Part shown: piece by piece, positions 18,046-28,452 of the stretch
Position numbering within the stretch: the first letter of the stretch is position 1
Layout: each line of letters starts with the position of its first letter
From: a bacterium
Lineage (GTDB): Bacteria; UBP6; UBA1177
Direction: 5' to 3'
Assembly: GCA_017961325.1 (NCBI GenBank)
Contig: JAGCXM010000044.1
Span: 1-56,109 of the forward strand
Length of the DNA: 56,109 nucleotides
Program-made: the position numbers and the translations under genes
The notes under the pieces: model-generated
The model's database searches: none
What the model saw: only the letters and a program-made list of their open reading frames with translations
What the model was told of the DNA's origin: nothing

Positions 18046-21000
18046 ATGAAAAAAATTTTATCCTTTTTGTTTATATTTGTTCTTTTTGTTTCCGTTTTTG
18101 CAGAAACTGAAACCTGTCGCGGCGGTTACTGTTTCGACTGCTACGATTCTTCGAGAGGACTGCCTCAGAATTCGGTCAAGGCTTTCGGCCGTGACGAAAA
18201 CGGTTTCATGTTTGTTGCCGGAAGAAACAGCTTTCTGCGTTTCGACGGAAGAAATTTTGTTTTTCCGCTCGAAGAAGCAAGTGAAAATTTGCCAACAAGC
18301 ACGATAAACGATTTCGTCATCGGTTCCGGCGGAGACGCTTTTTTGGCTACGGATGCCGGTCTCTTGTTTTTCAATGTGAAGGATTCAGGGGCTAAAACTG
18401 TCAGAAATATTGATAAAATCGGCGAAAAGTCGGTTGAGTCCGTTACTTTTGACAAAAATTCAGATTCACTTTTCGGAGCAGTAGGCGGAGTAGGAGTCTT
18501 TTCGTTATCTAAAAATTCATCGGTTGAATGGTTCAGTCCTGAAAAATCCGGACTTGAAACGAAAGATGTCAGGAAAGTTTTTGCCGATAAAATCGGAAAT
18601 ATCTGGCTCGGAGCGGCTGACGGTGTTTATCTTTTGAAAAAAGGGGAAAAAAAGTTCCGTAGGATCGAATATATTGAAGATTATGTTTCGGCTTTTGCCG
18701 ATTTTGACGGGAATTCTGTTTTTGCAGGCGGAAAAAACGGTTTGTATCGAATCGAAAACGGCAGATTCGACAGGGTTTGGAGTGCCGGCGACATTCAGAT
18801 TTCAGAGATAACGGCCCTTAAAAACGGTTCGGACGGCAGACTCTGGATCGGGACGAAAAATTCGGGAATCGCCTTTTTTGACGGCGAATATTTTACAAAA
18901 ATCGAATCAACTCCAACAAACAGCCTTAAAGCAATAACAGCTTTTGCCGAAGACGGCGAAGGGGAAATGTGGTTCGGAACCTATTTCGGCGGTTTCTGCA
19001 TCGCCAAAAAAAGCGCTTTGAAAGATTTCGTTCTTGGAAACGAAATCATTGAAAATGTTGCCGCTGATTCTCTCGGAAACATATGGGTTAATACGCTTGA
19101 TTCAGGTATAATCAGGATTTTCGGCGGTAGTGAAAGGGAAGTCTTGCCGGAAAATCATAAAAGATTTTCTGAGATTTTTGTCGATTCTGCAGATAATTTA
19201 TGGGCATCTTCAGATGATTCCGGGCTTTATATTCGTCAGCCTGATTCGACTTTTAAGCCGGTAAAAGAGCTTTTTAACAGCGAAGAAGATCTTTTTCCGC
19301 TCTCTTCAAACCTGTTTTTTGAAGATTCATACGGAAATGTTTGGACGAACGATAAAGGAAATCCGTCGTCGCTCTTTGTTTTTATGACCGACCGGACAGT
19401 CGGAAAGACTATTCTGCCGGTCGCGGGTGAAGAAATTGTCGATATTCTGCAACATAACGGACATTTTTATATTGCGACGAAACGGAGCGGAGTTTTTGAA
19501 AGAAAGTCCGACGGTACTATTCAGCCGGTAACGCTTTGGGATAAGGGAATTTTTGTAAAAAAAGTTTTCACCGATTCAAAACAAAGAATCTGGATAATTA
19601 CGGCAACGGATGAAATTTTTATCAATATTGAAAAGGATTTTGTGGCTTTTCCGCTTGACGGAAGGTTCCCGAGCGTTCTCTATTCTCTGGTCGAAGACAA
19701 AAACGGCAACTTCTGGCTGACGACGAATTCAGGAGTCTTAAAGTTTAACAGCTGGTCAGTCGACTGTCTGATAAACGGCGGTTGCGGAAGCGTCCCGGTA
19801 TCTGTTTACGGAAAAGATCGCGGACTGCCTTTTTCGGAATGCGCGGAAGGTCGGAAGTCGCTGCCTGCTTTGTCGGAATCAGGGCAGCTTTTTGTTCCGA
19901 TGGTCGTCGGATTGGCGGTTTTTGACACTGATTATGACGAAAAATTCACCTGTTCGCCTGATGTAAGAATTGAAAAAATAAGAGTCGAAAACGAAGAAGA
20001 GTCCAATTACTATTCATTGACGACAGACAGAATAGTTCTTCCCAAGCCTGCCGAAACTGTTGAAATTTTTTACTCCGCCGTATGTTTTAGCGATTCCAAC
20101 GCTTTTCTTTTTGAATTTTCTTTCGATAAGAATAATTTTACCGCGGCGTCAGGCGGATCGGTGCGTCTTAAAAATCTTTCGAGCGGGACCCACACTTTCA
20201 CGCTTCGTGCCTATGCGGCGAACAAGAGGGAAATCTTTTCGGAAAAAACGGTCTTGTTTGAAGTTCCCGCTGAATTTTATCAGAAAACGACATTTAAACT
20301 TGTGCTTCCTATTATATTTTTACTAGCCGTTGCGGTTCTCTTTTTTATGGACAGGCGTTTGAAAATAATGCGTGAAACCGAGATCAGGCGTCTGATAGAT
20401 GAAAAAACCGCCGAACTTCAGATGAAGAACAACACGCTGAAGGAGGCAGTTATGAAAGATCCGCTGACCGGACTTATGAACAGGCGTTTTTTGTTCGATG
20501 TCGAAGAGCGGAAAATCAGGCGTTTCATTGATTCCCGTGACCGCAAAAATCATCTTCTGGATAACAGGATTTCTGAGAAAAACGATCTCGTTTACGGTGT
20601 TATAATGATGGATATCGACCATTTCAAGCGTGTCAACGATATTTACGGTCACGATGTCGGCGATTCGGTTCTTAAAGGTGTCGCCGAAATTATGCAGGAC
20701 TCTGTGCGTGTTGATGATATCCTGATTCGCTGGGGCGGTGAAGAGTTTTTAATCGTACTCAAAAATATTCCTGTGAAAAAGATAATAGAAGTCGCAAAGA
20801 AAATACGAAAGGCGATTGAAATACATCCTTTTAAGATGCAAAACGGCTCTGATATCTGGATTACTGCTTCCATGGGGGTCGTTTTTCTTCCGTTTTTTGC
20901 GACGGATCCGAAACTTCTGACGTTTGAGAACATTATAACGCTGGCCGATATGGCGCTATATCATTCGAAAGGTGATGGACGCGACGCGGCGACTTTTGTC

Positions 21001-21135
21001 GTTCCGGGTGACAAAGTGCCGCAAAACGGAGAAGATGTCCAGGGAATGCTGGGCAGCGATGAATTTGCTGCAGTAAACGGTTTTTATACTTTTGAAAAAA
21101 TAGAACCCGATAATTTTTCTGAATTTGAAATTTGA
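18046..21135 (+). CDS. Membrane diguanylate cyclase with periplasmic propeller sensor
   Basis: The ATG at 18046 starts a clean signal peptide (MKKILSFLFIFVLFVSVFAE); an upstream in-frame start would place 25 hydrophobic residues before it. Two-component-regulator propeller repeats (GLPQNSVKAFGRDENGFMF, GNIWLGAADGVYLL, GRLWIGTKNSGIAFFDG) fill about residues 35-640. A Y_Y_Y-type beta domain follows (about 645-745), then one membrane helix (about 750-770), a short coiled coil, and a GGDEF domain. The active-site GGEEF is at about residue 897, with RVDD just upstream matching the inhibitory RxxD site. The protein should make cyclic di-GMP in response to a periplasmic signal. The signal is unknown. 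Confidence 0.93.
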   Translation: MKKILSFLFIFVLFVSVFAETETCRGGYCFDCYDSSRGLPQNSVKAFGRDENGFMFVAGRNSFLRFDGRNFVFPLEEASENLPTSTINDFVIGSGGDAFLATDAGLLFFNVKDSGAKTVRNIDKIGEKSVESVTFDKNSDSLFGAVGGVGVFSLSKNSSVEWFSPEKSGLETKDVRKVFADKIGNIWLGAADGVYLLKKGEKKFRRIEYIEDYVSAFADFDGNSVFAGGKNGLYRIENGRFDRVWSAGDIQISEITALKNGSDGRLWIGTKNSGIAFFDGEYFTKIESTPTNSLKAITAFAEDGEGEMWFGTYFGGFCIAKKSALKDFVLGNEIIENVAADSLGNIWVNTLDSGIIRIFGGSEREVLPENHKRFSEIFVDSADNLWASSDDSGLYIRQPDSTFKPVKELFNSEEDLFPLSSNLFFEDSYGNVWTNDKGNPSSLFVFMTDRTVGKTILPVAGEEIVDILQHNGHFYIATKRSGVFERKSDGTIQPVTLWDKGIFVKKVFTDSKQRIWIITATDEIFINIEKDFVAFPLDGRFPSVLYSLVEDKNGNFWLTTNSGVLKFNSWSVDCLINGGCGSVPVSVYGKDRGLPFSECAEGRKSLPALSESGQLFVPMVVGLAVFDTDYDEKFTCSPDVRIEKIRVENEEESNYYSLTTDRIVLPKPAETVEIFYSAVCFSDSNAFLFEFSFDKNNFTAASGGSVRLKNLSSGTHTFTLRAYAANKREIFSEKTVLFEVPAEFYQKTTFKLVLPIIFLLAVAVLFFMDRRLKIMRETEIRRLIDEKTAELQMKNNTLKEAVMKDPLTGLMNRRFLFDVEERKIRRFIDSRDRKNHLLDNRISEKNDLVYGVIMMDIDHFKRVNDIYGHDVGDSVLKGVAEIMQDSVRVDDILIRWGGEEFLIVLKNIPVKKIIEVAKKIRKAIEIHPFKMQNGSDIWITASMGVVFLPFFATDPKLLTFENIITLADMALYHSKGDGRDAATFVVPGDKVPQNGEDVQGMLGSDEFAAVNGFYTFEKIEPDNFSEFEI

Positions 21136-21154
21136 TGTTTTGTGGAGATTCTGT

Positions 21155-22561
21155 ATGAATAAATTTTTCAAGCTTTCTGTTTTTTCGTTGATTTTGATCG
21201 TTTTTTCGACTCTTTTTTCTGTCGATTTCGATCCGGATGCTGCTTATGAAAGATTCAGAAAAGGTTTCTCTGTCGGCGGTTCGCTTTTTCCTACTTATGA
21301 AGGCAGTTCTCTGCTTCTCGAACTTGATGTTTACGGCTCTTTCGAGTTTTCGATGCTCGGTTTCGGTGTGGGGCTTCCCGTTAGATTTATCCTAATGAAC
21401 GAAGACGATATTCCGACTTCAGGCGGCGTTTTCCCGAAAGAGGACTGGGACGACGCGCGTGACTGGGTTGCAATTCTCAATTATTTTCATTACGGTTATT
21501 CCGGCGATATGTTCTACTTCTACTTCGGAGAGCAGAGAAACCGTTATGTCGGAAACGGTTCTATCGTCGGGGCTTATTTCGGTGATATCAGGCTTTACCA
21601 TCCGCAGCGCGGAGTCAACATTGAAGTGAACACCGACTATGCGGGGCTTGATTTCTTTATGGACGATGTCACTCCTCCGAATGTGATCGGCGGAAGAGTT
21701 TATATCAAACCGTTAAGTTTCTTTGACAAGGAGAATTACGGCAACAACCTTGAAATCGGCGCATCGTATTTCGCCGATATTTTTGCCCCCGATCAAATAA
21801 CAGGCAAGGGTCCGGGAGACAACGGACGTGAAATCTCCAAGACAAATATGCAGATTTTCGGTTTTGACGTCTCTTTCCGTCTGCTTGCGATGAAGTATTA
21901 TCAGCTTACGCCTTATATTGACATAAACAAAATCGTCAATGCCGGAACCGGCCTGCATTTCGGTTTGAAACACAAAATCATGTTCCCTGGAAGCAGAGAT
22001 TTCCAGATTCTCAGCAAGTGGGAGGGTAGGGCGATGCAGCCTGATTATATTCCCTCCTATTTCAACACTTTTTACGACATTGAGCGTGAATACTACAAAG
22101 GTGTGGAATCCAGTGTGCCTAATCAGCAGACGACGAAGCTGCAGTATCTTTTGAATTATGCCGATAAGGGCAAAAACTGGACAGGCGGCTACTATTTTGA
22201 TCTGGTTTTTGATCTTACAGGAACTTTTTCGATCGGCGGATCGTTCGAACACAACAAATTGTATAATTATGATGCCAAAAAGTATAACAATTATCAGATA
22301 AATGTCTTTCTGAACGCCTTTTTTCTCGATGCGGTATCAATCGATTTCCTGATAACTCTGCAGTCTCTCGGCGAAGAGGGGAGAGCGCTTAAAAACCAGC
22401 CATATTTTTACGGAGCAGTCACTTACTACATGAACAAATATTTCAGTTTCGGTTTCAGAACGGCTTCAAAATGGTATCTTTGCCATTATGAAAACGGTCT
22501 GGGAGAATACGCTTATTACAAGAGTTTTTCGATTGGCGCCTTTGCCGGAATCAGGTTTTAG
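21155..22561 (+). CDS. Putative outer-membrane beta-barrel protein
   Basis: The ATG at 21155 has GGAG 7 nt upstream and begins a signal peptide (MNKFFKLSVFSLILIVFS). The mature 445 or so residues alternate aromatic and polar residues in short strands (FHYGYSGDMFYFYFGEQ, YYQLTPYIDINKIVNAG). The protein ends in a strand finishing with Phe (GAFAGIRF), the usual recognition end for outer-membrane assembly. No family was recognised. It lies 19 nt after the diguanylate cyclase and 3 nt before the amidase, so the three are co-transcribed. A barrel-forming role in the envelope is inferred from composition only. Confidence 0.7.
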   Translation: MNKFFKLSVFSLILIVFSTLFSVDFDPDAAYERFRKGFSVGGSLFPTYEGSSLLLELDVYGSFEFSMLGFGVGLPVRFILMNEDDIPTSGGVFPKEDWDDARDWVAILNYFHYGYSGDMFYFYFGEQRNRYVGNGSIVGAYFGDIRLYHPQRGVNIEVNTDYAGLDFFMDDVTPPNVIGGRVYIKPLSFFDKENYGNNLEIGASYFADIFAPDQITGKGPGDNGREISKTNMQIFGFDVSFRLLAMKYYQLTPYIDINKIVNAGTGLHFGLKHKIMFPGSRDFQILSKWEGRAMQPDYIPSYFNTFYDIEREYYKGVESSVPNQQTTKLQYLLNYADKGKNWTGGYYFDLVFDLTGTFSIGGSFEHNKLYNYDAKKYNNYQINVFLNAFFLDAVSIDFLITLQSLGEEGRALKNQPYFYGAVTYYMNKYFSFGFRTASKWYLCHYENGLGEYAYYKSFSIGAFAGIRF

Positions 22562-22564
22562 TCG

Positions 22565-23437
22565 ATGAAAATCGCCCTGCTTTTCTTTTTTCTGCTTCAA
22601 TTCGGCACGGTTTCCGCACAAAACTCTATAAGCGATTCGGATATGGATTCTCTCGATCAGCTCATTTCCGGTATAGTAGAATCTTCAAAGAATGAGAAAA
22701 GTCAGGGAAAAGTTCAGAAAAAACAGACCGCTAAGCATCAGAAAACCGGAAAAAAACAGGACGGGAAAAAGAAGACGAGTAAGCTTATAGTCATTGATCC
22801 GGGGCATGGAGGAAAAGATCCGGGAACTGTTTCCGGGAAACTTTATGAAAAGGACATCGTTCTGAAGCTTGCTAAAAAGATAGAGAAACTTTCCAAAAAT
22901 TATAAAAACATAGAAGTTAAGCTGACGCGCAACAAGGATGTTTTCCTTGCTTTGGAAGAACGTGCCGTTATTGCAAACAAAATGGAAGGAGATCTTTTCA
23001 TCTCTCTTCATGCCAATTCCTATAAAGATAAAACCGTAGGCGGAATGGAAATTTATCACCTTGACAACACGCGTGACGACTACGCTTCGAAACTTGCTCG
23101 TGTCGAGAACAGAATTTCCGAGAACACTTCGCTTTTAGAGACGATTTTGGTAGATATGGATATAAGCTATTATGTCGGCGACAGTCTCGACTATGCTAAG
23201 GAAATAGGGAATGGCTTGAAAAAAGATTTGAAAAAATACGGAGTTAAATTAAGAGGTTATGAAAAAGGCGCACTTTTTTATGTCCTTGTCGGAGCAAGGA
23301 TGCCGTCCCTTCTTTTTGAAATAGGTTATGTTACGAACAAAACAGACAGGGAACTTCTTAAAAAGGATGAATATCTTGAAGCGATAGCAAAATCCATCCT
23401 TGATTCAGTTTCTTCTTCAAAGGTCGAAAAAAAGTGA
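22565..23437 (+). CDS. Periplasmic N-acetylmuramoyl-L-alanine amidase
   Basis: The 290-residue protein has a signal peptide (MKIALLFFFLLQFGTVSAQ) and a Lys/Gln-rich linker to about residue 75. An Amidase_3 domain follows. Zinc ligands appear as His in IDPGHGGKDPGT, Glu in LYEKDIVLKLAKK, and His in LFISLHANS; the catalytic Glu lies in LLFEIGYVTN. Such enzymes cut the amide bond between muramic acid and the stem peptide during cell separation. No LysM or AMIN domain is present. It overlaps the next gene by 1 nt (TGATG). Confidence 0.93.
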   Translation: MKIALLFFFLLQFGTVSAQNSISDSDMDSLDQLISGIVESSKNEKSQGKVQKKQTAKHQKTGKKQDGKKKTSKLIVIDPGHGGKDPGTVSGKLYEKDIVLKLAKKIEKLSKNYKNIEVKLTRNKDVFLALEERAVIANKMEGDLFISLHANSYKDKTVGGMEIYHLDNTRDDYASKLARVENRISENTSLLETILVDMDISYYVGDSLDYAKEIGNGLKKDLKKYGVKLRGYEKGALFYVLVGARMPSLLFEIGYVTNKTDRELLKKDEYLEAIAKSILDSVSSSKVEKK

Positions 23438-24411
23438 TGAACGGCGGAAAAATTTTAATGAAAATCACTCTTCTGGCACTGTTTTCGCTGTTTCTGTTAG
23501 CCGTTCTTCCTTTTTTCGGATATATCGAAATGCCGTTCAGCAAGATTTTCGGCGAAAGTGCGGCAGCAAACATATTCTGGAACATAAGGGTCCCTAGGAC
23601 TTCCGGTGCTTTCGTCTGCGGTGCAACCTTGGCTTTATGCGGAATGGTTTTCCAGTCGATGTTCAAAAACGATCTGGCAACGCCTTACACTCTCGGAGTG
23701 AGCAGCGGTGCGGCAATGGGGGCTGTGCTTGCTATAAAACTCTTTTCCGGAATTGATTTTGCCATTCCGGTCACACAGATTTTGAGTTTTGCATGCGCGT
23801 TTCTTACGGTCGTTTTCATTTATTCGGCGGGACGCTTGAAAAAGAGGTTCGATACCGGATTTCTGCTTCTTGCAGGAGTTGCAGTCAACTTCATATGCAG
23901 CGGGCTGATTCTTTTCATTCAGTATATCGCAAGCGGAAGCGAGAGTGCGATGATGATTCACTGGATGATGGGAAGCCTTGATTTTACTGGCTTTGCAACG
24001 GTTCTGAAAGTCGTTCCTGCGTTTCTGGTGATGATATTCGTTTCGCTTTTTTTTCACAGGGAACTCGACCTAATGCGTATCGATTCCGATATTGCAGCTA
24101 CCCGGGGCGTAAACATGAACGCAGTCGGAAACATTCTTCTTTTTACTGTTTCCTTATCTGTTGCAGTCGTAGTTTCGCAGGTCGGGCCTGTAGGCTTTAT
24201 CGGTATGGTTGCACCTCATATTGCAGGAAAAATCGTCGGAAGAAGACACGGTTCTCTTGCATTTGCCTCACTGTTTGCCGGCGGATCGATACTGATGCTT
24301 TCTGACGCCGTTTCGAGAACCGTGATAGCTCCGTCGGAAATTCCTGCCGGAGTCGTAACTTCTCTTATCGGAGGTCCGTTCTTTCTCTTCATCCTGATAA
24401 AATCTAAGTAG
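23437..24411 (+). CDS. FecCD-family ABC transporter permease
   Basis: The 324-residue membrane protein carries the BtuC/FecCD hallmarks VPRTSGAFVCGATLALCGMVFQ near the N-terminus and GPVGFIGMVAPHI near residue 245. The family imports iron-siderophores, haem, cobalamin or other metal complexes. The ATG at 23437 overlaps the amidase stop; a later ATG at 23458 is possible. No ATPase or binding-protein gene follows, because the next gene is convergent. The partners must be elsewhere or have been lost. The substrate is undetermined. Confidence 0.9.
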   Translation: MNGGKILMKITLLALFSLFLLAVLPFFGYIEMPFSKIFGESAAANIFWNIRVPRTSGAFVCGATLALCGMVFQSMFKNDLATPYTLGVSSGAAMGAVLAIKLFSGIDFAIPVTQILSFACAFLTVVFIYSAGRLKKRFDTGFLLLAGVAVNFICSGLILFIQYIASGSESAMMIHWMMGSLDFTGFATVLKVVPAFLVMIFVSLFFHRELDLMRIDSDIAATRGVNMNAVGNILLFTVSLSVAVVVSQVGPVGFIGMVAPHIAGKIVGRRHGSLAFASLFAGGSILMLSDAVSRTVIAPSEIPAGVVTSLIGGPFFLFILIKSK

Positions 24412-24461
24412 AGATGTTTCTGAAATGTCTTGTTTCGAGTCCGTTTTTTCAGGAAAAATCG

Positions 24462-26255
24462 TTATTTTTTGATTTTTATCCTTCCCGAACCGTAAGGATT
24501 TTCATAGTTGAGAAGGTAGTTTTCATAAGATTTCAGCGGGCTGTTTTCTGTCGAAATGTGCGGAAAGCCGTCACCGCCTTTTTTGAAGGCTTTTAGGTAA
24601 TTGACCAGAATTTCGTGATCTTTGCCGACTGAATCACGAATAATTTTACTTTTTTTGAACATTGCCATACCGTCTCCGGAATTTTTTAGCGTGTAATCGT
24701 TTGCGGCGACGCGGTATATTTTTTCCAAATCTACCGGTTCATACTGCCGGCTTTTTCTGTTGTAGATGCGAATGTTTTCAACTTTGTATCTGCCTGTAGG
24801 AGGTCCGAGCCAGATTTTGTTTTCGTCGACCTGAACTGACGATTTTACGCTTGTGTTGATTTCAAAAGTCATTCCGGCTACCTGCTGGAAACCTCCCGAT
24901 TCGGCGGGAATGTTTTTTGAATGGTCCCAAAGTCCGGCGAAAATCGCTCCGTTTTCCAATGCGTCCTTTATCTGCTGTCCAGTGGCTTCGACAATACAGA
25001 GAGTGTCGCTGAAAGGAAGGACGGTTTTTGCCGAAAGGTACGAAACGAATCCCTTTTTGATTCCGTTTCTGGTACCGCCGCCGTTTGAAAAGGCGGTGTC
25101 GCAGTCAAGCTGCAGAATTTCGTTGAAATAATGGTAGTAGGAATCGGCCAGAAGATCGCCTAAATTCGTTTCCTGATTGCGGATCATCCGCTGTTCTGGA
25201 TTTTTCGGATCCGTGACGAACATTTCCGTATCAAGAACAGCTATTTTTTCGTCGAATTTTTGTTTTAGCGAAGTGATCCACTCTTGTTCAATTTTTTCTA
25301 CTTTTGGATCAGTTATCGGAAATCCTGTAATAATTTCAGTGGTTAATGTCCCGTTTTCTGAAATTGTCATTTTGCCTGCAGCTTTGAAATATTCTCCGGT
25401 CTGCGTTAAAAGCACATCGTTCCCCGCGGCATCCCTGACATATTCATGCTCGAGCAGAGTGTGGGAATGTCCGTCGATAAACGCATCCAAACCTTTTGTG
25501 CATGCGATGATTTCCCGGCTTGTGTACGGTGAAGAGGAGATGTCGATCCCGAGATGTCCCAAAGCCACGATGTAATCGGCATCGCCGCGGATTGAGTCGA
25601 TAGTGTTCTGAAGTGAACCGCATAAAGTCGTTTTGGTTTCTGAATTGTAGAAATTGTATAATAAATTCCCGTTGTTATCCATGAAATACACCGGAGTCGA
25701 TTTTGTGATACTTTCGGGGGTGCTTATGCCGATGAAAGCGATTCTTTTTCCCCCTTTTTCAATAATTTTGTATGTCGGAAGCAGAAGTTTTCCGGTATCC
25801 GTTTTATAAAAATTGGCTGAAATATAAGTGAATTCAGCTAATTCTGCAAGTTCGAAAAATCTCTGTATGCCATAGTCGAATTCGTGGTTTCCAGGTACCG
25901 CCAGCGAATAACCGGCTGCGTTCATGAGCCTGATTATTGTTTCACCTTTGTCGACTGAACCGAAGGCCGTTCCCTGAAGGTGGTCGCCGGCGTCGACGAG
26001 AATAACTTCTGCGCCTTGTTCCTCGAGATCTTTTTTTATTGCCGCAAGTGCCGAATAAGAGAGACTTTCTGCGCTTTTTTCGTCGTATGCATCCCTGTTG
26101 TTTATGAAGGTATGGATATCGTTGGTATAAAGAATAACGATTTTGTTTGACCGGCGTGAATCGTTTGTTCCGAAAAATATGGAAAAAAGTAAAACGGCCG
26201 GCACTAAAAGCGGCAGAAAAAGCAGAAATCGGAAAATCTTTCTGTTTTGCTGCAT
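24462..26255 (-). CDS. 5'-nucleotidase/UshA-family metallophosphatase
   Basis: The 597-residue protein has an N-terminal hydrophobic segment (about 8-26) serving as signal or anchor. The metallophosphatase domain shows YTNDIH, VDAGDHLQGT, VPGNHEFDYG and DGHSHT, the metal-binding motifs of the UshA/YfkN family. A C-terminal 5'-nucleotidase domain begins near residue 335 (RNQETNLGDLLADSYYH) and includes LPFSDTLCIVEATGQQI. Members hydrolyse extracytoplasmic nucleotides or related phosphates. GGAGG lies 12 nt before the ATG, a long but usable spacing. It is 45 nt downstream of the OPT transporter in the same direction. Confidence 0.92.
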   Translation of the reverse strand: MQQNRKIFRFLLFLPLLVPAVLLFSIFFGTNDSRRSNKIVILYTNDIHTFINNRDAYDEKSAESLSYSALAAIKKDLEEQGAEVILVDAGDHLQGTAFGSVDKGETIIRLMNAAGYSLAVPGNHEFDYGIQRFFELAELAEFTYISANFYKTDTGKLLLPTYKIIEKGGKRIAFIGISTPESITKSTPVYFMDNNGNLLYNFYNSETKTTLCGSLQNTIDSIRGDADYIVALGHLGIDISSSPYTSREIIACTKGLDAFIDGHSHTLLEHEYVRDAAGNDVLLTQTGEYFKAAGKMTISENGTLTTEIITGFPITDPKVEKIEQEWITSLKQKFDEKIAVLDTEMFVTDPKNPEQRMIRNQETNLGDLLADSYYHYFNEILQLDCDTAFSNGGGTRNGIKKGFVSYLSAKTVLPFSDTLCIVEATGQQIKDALENGAIFAGLWDHSKNIPAESGGFQQVAGMTFEINTSVKSSVQVDENKIWLGPPTGRYKVENIRIYNRKSRQYEPVDLEKIYRVAANDYTLKNSGDGMAMFKKSKIIRDSVGKDHEILVNYLKAFKKGGDGFPHISTENSPLKSYENYLLNYENPYGSGRIKIKK

Positions 26256-26300
26256 GTGAAACCGAAACCTCCGGATAAGTCGTGGAAAACGATTTTCGGG

Positions 26301-28298
26301 TTATTCTTCGGCTTTTGCTCTGAGAGTGTGCCAGATCATGTAAGCGCAGAGAACGAGGAACATGACTATTGCGAGCCACTGCGCGCCTTTGGATTCAGCC
26401 CAATTGCCCATGAAAAGGTCTATGCCGATAAATTTGAGGATCGCAGCTGCAACGCCCATCAAAGCACCGCCTGCGATGAAGCCGGATGCGATAAGGGTTC
26501 CCTGTTCCTGACGGGCGTTATTGAGTTTTTCGTCTTTCGAGCGGGTCGTTACGAAGTGTGCGATAAGTCCGCCGAAAAGTATCGGAACGTTGAGGTCGAG
26601 CGGAATGAACATTCCGAGTGCGAAAGCGAGTGCCGGAACGCCGATCATCGTGAGTATAAGTGCTAAAGCCGCACCTGCACCGTAAAGCATCCACGGAGCA
26701 GCCTGACCCGACATCATCGGTTCGATTACTGCAGCCATTGCGTTTGCCTGCGGAGCGACGAGAGCATTGTCTCCGGTGAATCCGTAAGTTTTGTTGAGGA
26801 CCATGATTACACCGCCTACCGTCGCAGCAGAAACGAGAACACCGAGGAATTTCCATGTTTCCTGTTTGTAGGGCGAATTTCCGAGCCAGTAGCCGATTTT
26901 GAGGTCGGTGATGAAACCGCCGGCAGTTGAAAGAGCCGTGCATACGACGCCGCCGATAACAAGTGCCGCAACCATTCCGGCCGTTCCTTTAAGGCCGACC
27001 GAAACCATGATGAGCGATGCAATGATGAGCGTCATGAGCGTCATGCCCGAAACCGGGTTTGAACCGACGATTGCGATCGCATTCGCAGCAACTGTCGTGA
27101 AGAGGAAAGCGATTATCATAACGATTGCAAGGCCTACGACTGCGTGAACGAGGTTGTGGACAACGCCGAACTGGAAGAATACAAAAACGAGTATCGTGAG
27201 AGCCAGAACGCCGAAAGCGATGATCTTCATCGAAATATCCTTCTGAGTCCTCAAAACTTCAGCTTTTTTGTCGCCGCCTTTGCCGCCCAGCTCTTTGACT
27301 GCAAGGCCGAAGGCCTGAAGAATTATTCCTTTGGAACGCCATATTCCGATCATTCCGGCCATGGCGATACCGCCGATACCTACCGGACGGACGTAGTTCG
27401 CGAAAATCTGCTCCGGTGACATATTGCCGATGAGAGCCGTAATGTTTGCTCCTACGGGCTGAGTCATGCCGGGAGCGAAGTAGGCGATTATCGGAATGAT
27501 GAAGAACCAGCCGACAAACGAGCCGGCGCAGATGATAGCGGCATATTTGAGGCCGACGATATAACCCAGACCCATGACAGCCGCGCCGGTATTGAATTTG
27601 AAGATGAGTTTGTATTTGTCTGCAAGAGTTTCGCCGAATCCGAAAATTCTGGTGGAAACGGTTTCTGCCCATGCGCCGAAAGTTGCGATTATGAAGTCGT
27701 AAAGACCGCCGGCAAGACCTGCGATGAGAAGAACTTTTGCCTGATTTCCTCCTTTCGCGCCGCTTACCAGAACCTGGGTCGTTGCGGTAGCTTCAGGGAA
27801 CGGGTATTTTCCGTGCATTTCGGCAACGAAGTATTTGCGGAACGGGATGAGGAAAAGTATTCCGAGGAAGCCGCCGAGGAGCGATGAAAGGAAGATCTGC
27901 ATGAAATCGACTTCGATGTCAGGGTATTTCGCCTGAAGGATATAAAGAGCTGGAAGGGTGAAAATCGCACCTGCGACGATAACGCCGGAACATGCGCCGA
28001 TCGACTGGATGATGACGTTTTCACCGAGAGCATTTTTCCTCTTGAAAAGTGTCGATGCACCGACTGCAATGATGGCAATCGGGATTGCAGCTTCGAAAAC
28101 CTGACCGATTTTAAGGCCTAAGTAAGCCGCAGCCGCCGAAAAAACGACAGCCATGACGAGCCCCCAAATTACCGACCAGGGAGTAATTTCCGGATAAACT
28201 TTCTGCGGAGACATAAGCGGCTCGAAAACCTCGCCTTCCTTGAGTTCTCTGAATGCATTTTCGGGAATTCCTTTGATTTGTTCCTGATTTTCTGACAT
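26301..28298 (-). CDS. OPT-family oligopeptide transporter
   Basis: The 665-residue protein has many membrane helices and OPT signatures, including TPWSVIWGLVMAVVFSAAAAY near residue 40, the PFPEATATTQVLVSG segment near residue 170, and VGSNPVSGMTLMTL near residue 415. It is a proton-coupled importer of small peptides in the inner membrane. Some OPT proteins move metal chelates instead, so the substrate is inferred. GGAGG lies 6 nt before the ATG. Together with the downstream nucleotidase and pepT it suggests nutrient scavenging. Confidence 0.95.
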   Translation of the reverse strand: MSENQEQIKGIPENAFRELKEGEVFEPLMSPQKVYPEITPWSVIWGLVMAVVFSAAAAYLGLKIGQVFEAAIPIAIIAVGASTLFKRKNALGENVIIQSIGACSGVIVAGAIFTLPALYILQAKYPDIEVDFMQIFLSSLLGGFLGILFLIPFRKYFVAEMHGKYPFPEATATTQVLVSGAKGGNQAKVLLIAGLAGGLYDFIIATFGAWAETVSTRIFGFGETLADKYKLIFKFNTGAAVMGLGYIVGLKYAAIICAGSFVGWFFIIPIIAYFAPGMTQPVGANITALIGNMSPEQIFANYVRPVGIGGIAMAGMIGIWRSKGIILQAFGLAVKELGGKGGDKKAEVLRTQKDISMKIIAFGVLALTILVFVFFQFGVVHNLVHAVVGLAIVMIIAFLFTTVAANAIAIVGSNPVSGMTLMTLIIASLIMVSVGLKGTAGMVAALVIGGVVCTALSTAGGFITDLKIGYWLGNSPYKQETWKFLGVLVSAATVGGVIMVLNKTYGFTGDNALVAPQANAMAAVIEPMMSGQAAPWMLYGAGAALALILTMIGVPALAFALGMFIPLDLNVPILFGGLIAHFVTTRSKDEKLNNARQEQGTLIASGFIAGGALMGVAAAILKFIGIDLFMGNWAESKGAQWLAIVMFLVLCAYMIWHTLRAKAEE

Positions 28299-28452
28299 CT
28301 ATTCCTCCAAAAATTAAAAAAACCTCTGAAATCTAGGGAAAAAGTGCCGTTTAGTCAATATTTTATCGCTGGCTGTGCTAAAAGATGACGTAAAAACGGT
28401 GTCGTGTGAAAATTTATGCCGTGATTCGTATCGGAAAGCTGATTCTTGAGGG

